Part shown: positions 59,867 to 64,000 of the stretch, one piece after another
How positions within the stretch are numbered: position 1 is the stretch's first letter
How the letters are laid out: each line of letters begins with the position of its first letter
Source of the DNA: Anarhynchus alexandrinus
Lineage: Eukaryota > Chordata > Aves > Charadriiformes > Charadriidae
Length of the DNA: 64,000 nucleotides
Direction of reading: 5' to 3'
Assembly: GCA_008711295.1 (NCBI GenBank)
Contig: VUYV01000070.1
Span: 595,360 to 659,359 of the forward strand
The notes under the pieces: model-generated
Told to the model about the DNA's origin: nothing
The model's database searches: none
The model's input: the letters and a program-made list of their open reading frames with translations, nothing else
Translations under genes and position numbers: made by a program

Positions 59867-61339
59867 GACCCTCAAAAACCTAAATGACCTAAATAGGAAT
59901 AATTGGGTAAATATTTAGGAAGAAATTTTATTTCCTTACTTGGAATACACTTTGAGATGCCTATACAGCTATTCTACTTTCAGCTAAAAAAGGCACTTCA
60001 CAGTGTTTGTATGTTAATTGGAATAAATAAGCTTTCTGATTATTTGTGTAATTAATGGTACTTCTGTAGTGCATACCAAATATATAGATTGAGTATGGTA
60101 TAGCTGTAGATTTAGTAATACAACTTCAGATATTTTGTGAGGAGAAAACATATTTCAGACTATGAAGATTGAAAAAGGTTCTGTTAATTCATTGTGATTA
60201 TCAGTGAATTTCATTGAGAACAGTATGTAACTTTTTTTTTTTCACTAAATAACATGATGCTGGGTTTACAGTATCCATTCTGAAGCCAGTATAGAAACCA
60301 GGTATGCTGTAATGAACTGCTGTGATTTATTGCATTTTAAATCAAAGTGATCTGTAAGTGAAATGCCATGATAAAAATAATAGTGTCAAAGGTGACATTA
60401 TAATCTAGAGGCTTTTAGTACCATTCAGTGATTTTAAAACTAATTCTCTTTACAAATGGAAATTTTCTGTTGAAAAGGAACAAAATGGAGTCTGATGTAA
60501 GGTAACACTATTCTTATGTGATGCATAAAGACCTAAGGAATTTGTGAATTTAAGATATTATTTGGGATAAGAATCAATGAAAATATAACAGAACTGTGTA
60601 GATAATGAAAGACGATTGAAAATTTTACTAGGAGCAGAAAGGTAAATGTTCGTGCCTCAGGGTAAAAGCCTTCTGCAACAGATGGGAATAAATGAGACAC
60701 ATCCCCAGTGTATCCATTTTTCTGTCATTGCCCCATGTGGTGGTGCTTGAACTTTTCTGCTTAGAATTATTATGAATCGTCAGTGGTATTAAATCAATCT
60801 CTCCCTGATATTTCAGGAGTTCTTAAAAGAATAGTTACCAGTTTTCATGAGCAAGGGTTGTAGCATCCTGCCTGAAGTAGGACCTGTAATTTGCTTATGA
60901 GTCTCTAATAAAAGACTTGTTTTCCATGTTAAGATAAACGTAGCCTCACATGGTGTATGTGCTGAAGGTAGATACATTATCATTCTGTTAATCCTAAATA
61001 CATCTTAGGAAAAACATAATAGCCTTTTTCAAAAAATACTCAAAGGCATATTTCCTCTCATCTTTCTTAGGCTCTGTATTGTATACTTCCATACCATCGT
61101 TTTAAACCTTGTCCTGGTTCTAATGTCGGCATTTACAGAAAAGATTATTGCTATGTATTCCTTCTGTAAATGTTTCTATTATTCAGTACCAGACTTAATC
61201 TATTGAAACAGGACTATAGGCATTATTATAGCTATAGATTAGTTCCATCTCCAGAGATTTTCAGATCCCAGAATAGGAAGTAGTTATATGATATTATAAA
61301 CCATTATTACTACTGTAATTTACATTAAAAAGGACATAC

Positions 61340-61890
61340 GGTGATAGTTTAAAGGTCTATCTAGCTCAATATTCTACCTCCAATAGAAGATGTTTAGAGA
61401 TGAGTAACAGTGTAAGCATATAGCAATACTTTATATGTGCTCTGAGACTTCCTGATTTGAAATTCAAGACTACTTGAGATGAAGGTGGTACTTCTGTAAG
61501 GTTGTACTAGGGTTTTATTCTATGAATTTGTTTAATTGTATTTTGAACCTGTGCAAACTTCTAGCATCACACCATTCTGAAGTAGTAAGTATGTTTAAAA
61601 GCTATATTGTATGTCAAATGTTTTGGTTTGAGCTTCCTGCCTAATACTGTAATTTGGTACTTCCTTTACCAACAAATTTGTGTATTCCACTGAGCTATTT
61701 GAGAATAACGTCTGGTTCCCATTCTCAATGTCACTCCGACTTATACAGACTGCTGTCATATCACCCCTCAATTATTACTTTTCCTTTCCAGTTCCATAGT
61801 TTAATTTATTAATTTCTTATAAAGCACTATTTCATACCTTTGATCATTAAAGGTCATCAGTTTCAAGATTTTTATGTGAATGTGTTAGGT
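61340..61890 (-). mobile_element. Ancient amniote CR1-type relic
   Basis: In order, it shows 'aggtctatctagctcaatat', 'atgaatttgtttaattgtat' with 'tttgaacctgtgcaa', 'tttgtgtattccactgagct', 'tgctgtcatatcacccctca', 'cttttcctttccag' and 'cctttgatcatta'. This is the order of the reversed 3' region of old reptile/bird CR1-type LINEs, with many changes. It is probably older than birds. Confidence 0.6.
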
Positions 61891-62871
61891 TTATTTGCAA
61901 AGTCTTATAGAAAATTAGCCTAACCCTGTATTTTTTTTCCTCTGTTTTTCAGTAACTCACAATTTGAAAAAGTTGCTTGTGGCTATATAAGAGAAGATTT
62001 ATCATTTGTGAAGATATCTGTTGTGCCTCCTTAGACATATATCAGTTGATTTTGCAACTGATAGCAAGAATTTAACTTTTTTATTGCTTGTGAAAACAGC
62101 AGAACTGCCTCACAAGAAATACAGTACTTTCATTAAAGATTTATTGCTATTCTTATGTTTTTATATAAAATAACTCTTCAATTTAGTAGATTAAACCAAA
62201 TCTGATCTTTTAAGAGTTTTAATGTTTGATGTAAGACCATTCTGTTCTTTCTGGACAGTCTTCTTATCCAGATAATACCAATACATCATACTTCTGTGCT
62301 ACAACTTCTGTTCCTTTTCTATTGGAATTTTTCTTTTAAGATTAATGGCAATTTTTCATGTTTGGTTTTTTTTTTTTTTTCCAGAGAAACATAACCATTT
62401 CTAATCTGTAATGTTATTTTTCTAAATCATGTTTTGTCCTGATTGGANAGTGTAATGTTTTTCTGGTGGTGTTCTACCAGAAATAAGATCGTGATTTTGG
62501 CTTGGCAATCATTTTGTACTGTTTTGGGTTTTTTTTCTGTGTTTGTTTGTTTGTTTGGTTTTTTTGTGGGACTGAAGCCAAAGAGTACCTTCGTGTATCT
62601 ATTTAGAATAAGATTGGATATCCTTTTTTCCTGGTTTTCAAAAAAAAGGAGCCAACAGCTTTAAAAATTTCGTTTTTACTGCTAGTGGTGGGATGTGTTA
62701 GCTATTTTGAAACAGTGAAATGTTTGACTTCATAACTTTTGGGAACAATGGCTTCAGAGATACCTGGGAACTCTTGATCTAATTAGCCATTTTTCTGGGG
62801 TGTTTCTTTGAATAAAAACACTAACATCTATCTTCAAAGAGATACTTTGTTACAAAAAAAAATTTATGAAT

Positions 62872-62914
62872 ATTTCTCTTTAAAATGTTTCTCTTAAAAA
62901 TGTTTCTCTTAAAA
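62872..62914 (+). repeat. Small tandem triplication
   Basis: Three successive copies of a 'tttctctt(t)aaaa(a)tg'-like unit of about 16 bases. Confidence 0.7.
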
Positions 62915-63284
62915 CAGGTCTTTTTCTACAGCTGGTGAGGGATAGAATAGTGTATTATGGGAGGCATAAGGGGTGACTTCAAAACAGTGGAGGAACTGGA
63001 ACAAAAGTATATAGTGGAAAGTAAATTTTACATTTCTGGTGTTTTGCAGCACAAAGCAGGTATAAGTTTTAGTAAGTCAGTGGGATAAAGCATACTGAGG
63101 GATCAGTTAATAAAAGCAAAACTTGAAAAAAAAACCATAGTAACGCACAGAGGCTAGGAAAGGGAGAAAGAGCACAGAAATAATCTGTTTCCTTTTTGTG
63201 TACAAAGACTAAGCTGACTATACCTGTAGTGTACTGGACAGGTATTTGCCTAGACTGTCATAAAAATCTCTGAAAAAGGAGATC

Positions 63285-64000
63285 CCGTGGTCCACCTTAG
63301 GCAATATCTGCTAGTATTTCCCACTCATTTCCATGTGAAAGATTTTCCTATTATCTAAACTAACCCAAAATTTATCCTGCTAGAGTTTAAGTCCATCCTT
63401 TCTCTTCTAAAATGTGGTGTGCAGTGGTTCTTTGCTTTTCTAGTAACTTTATACAGATGCACAAATTGTTATGTTCTGCTTCAGTTACTCCCTCTCCCCT
63501 CTCCTGGCAAAACAATTCCATTCTCTCAGTCTTTCTGTGTACTCCGCTTGTTTGTTTTCTGGAAAACTCTCTTAGCAGATCCATGTCTTTCTTGAAGTTT
63601 GGTGCCAGTTGCTGGGTTTTATACCAGATAAGACTTTACTAGAACTGAATGGAAGTGAAAGGATCAGCAGCCTACCTGCTTAAGATACAACTCTCCTATT
63701 TATGTATCCTAGCAAAGTATTTGCTCTTTCTGCAACAGTATGAGATTTACTTTTATCTCCAGATTCTTTTCTGCAGAATTTGCATGTATACAATTTTCCA
63801 TCTAGTATTTGTGTAATGAATTATTCTTAATTAAGTGTAGTACACTGCAAGCATCATTATTGAATTTCATCCCATTTGTTTCAGATCATTACTCCAATTG
63901 TTCAAGAGCTTAAATTATAGTCCTTTTCTCGGGAGTACTCACAACCCATTCTTCCCAGAGTCAATTCTTTAACCTGCTCGATATTATCTCCAGATTGGTC
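63285..64000 (-). mobile_element. Ancient CR1-type relic running off the window
   Basis: In order: 'gattttcctattatctaaac', 'tagagtttaagtccatcctt', 'agcagatccatgtctttctt' with 'gaagtttggtgccag', 'gcaaagtatttgctctttct', 'gaatttcatcccatttgttt' and 'cagatcattactccaattgt'. These follow the reversed CR1 ORF2 end and adjoining 3' region of old amniote copies. No intact frame remains. The element continues past the window edge. Confidence 0.65.

Larger units (their letters stand above)
53705..64000 (+). other. Start of the intron after exon 12, window end
   Basis: At least 10.3 kb without a recognisable continuation of the CH domain. It holds a doubly truncated CR1 (56155-56934), ancient CR1 relics (about 54100-54270, 61340-61890 and 63285-64000), an alternating purine-pyrimidine tract (59755-59866), a T/G tract (62518-62572) and a small triplicated motif (62872-62914). 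The rest is AT-rich with nothing recognised. Confidence 0.6.

Noticed and set aside
61950..62035. Strong-looking acceptor 'ctctgtttttcag' as the next CH-domain exon
   Set aside because: The downstream sequence has early stops in the required phase and no CH-domain pattern.
1..64000. tRNA, rRNA, CRISPR arrays, operons or a multi-gene novel system
   Set aside because: None seen. The window fits one vertebrate gene with transposon-filled introns.

Overview
This window is AT-rich vertebrate nuclear DNA, almost certainly from a bird. It has small exons separated by kilobase introns with GT-AG boundaries. It carries many CR1-type LINE fragments ending in the avian CR1 3' tail (ATTCTATGA-like), and one solo LTR of a type I associate with bird endogenous retroviruses. 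There is nothing prokaryotic: no operons, no CRISPR array, no tRNA or rRNA that I can see. Single N positions (427, 2457, 6840-6842, 18609, 62448) and one 143-base gap (22723-22865) show that it comes from a draft assembly.

One protein-coding gene is present, on the + strand: the middle part of CFAP47 (cilia and flagella associated protein 47, also CHDC2/CXorf22), a very large sperm-flagellum and cilium protein. I find twelve consecutive coding exons between 9800 and 53704. Their splice phases match at every junction. Together they give an open frame of 1,936 nt, about 645 residues. The encoded segment holds PapD/Ig-like (ASH/MSP-type) beta domains in exons 1-6, a serine-rich then strongly acidic linker in exons 7-8, a helical stretch in exons 8-11, and the beginning of the calponin-homology (CH) domain in exon 12. 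The start codon, the earlier exons, the rest of the CH domain and the C-terminus all lie outside the window. I saw no exon in 1-9799 or in 53705-64000.

Layout. 1-9799: upstream intron, mostly unique AT-rich sequence with one ancient CR1 relic and an A/C-rich tract. 9800-14537: exons 1-3. 14538-22160: intron with two CR1 3' ends and a small tandem duplication. 22161-24036: exons 4-5, with a poly-T gap in the intron between them. 24037-34599: 10.6 kb intron with a composite CR1-related block. 34600-41011: exons 6-9, with a solo LTR in the intron between exons 7 and 8. 41012-45527: intron with a possible old LINE relic. 45528-46000: exons 10-11. 46001-53508: intron with two long CR1 copies lying tail to tail. 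53509-53704: exon 12. 53705-64000: start of a long intron with a doubly truncated CR1 and several degenerate ancient CR1 relics.

The genes do not form a system here. The window is one cilium gene plus layers of transposon fossils of different ages. I found no convincing new biological system. The points most worth checking are the exon model with its serine/acidic linker, the solo LTR, the tail-to-tail CR1 pair, the CR1 fragment lacking its 3' end, and a duplication joined at an N that may be an assembly error.
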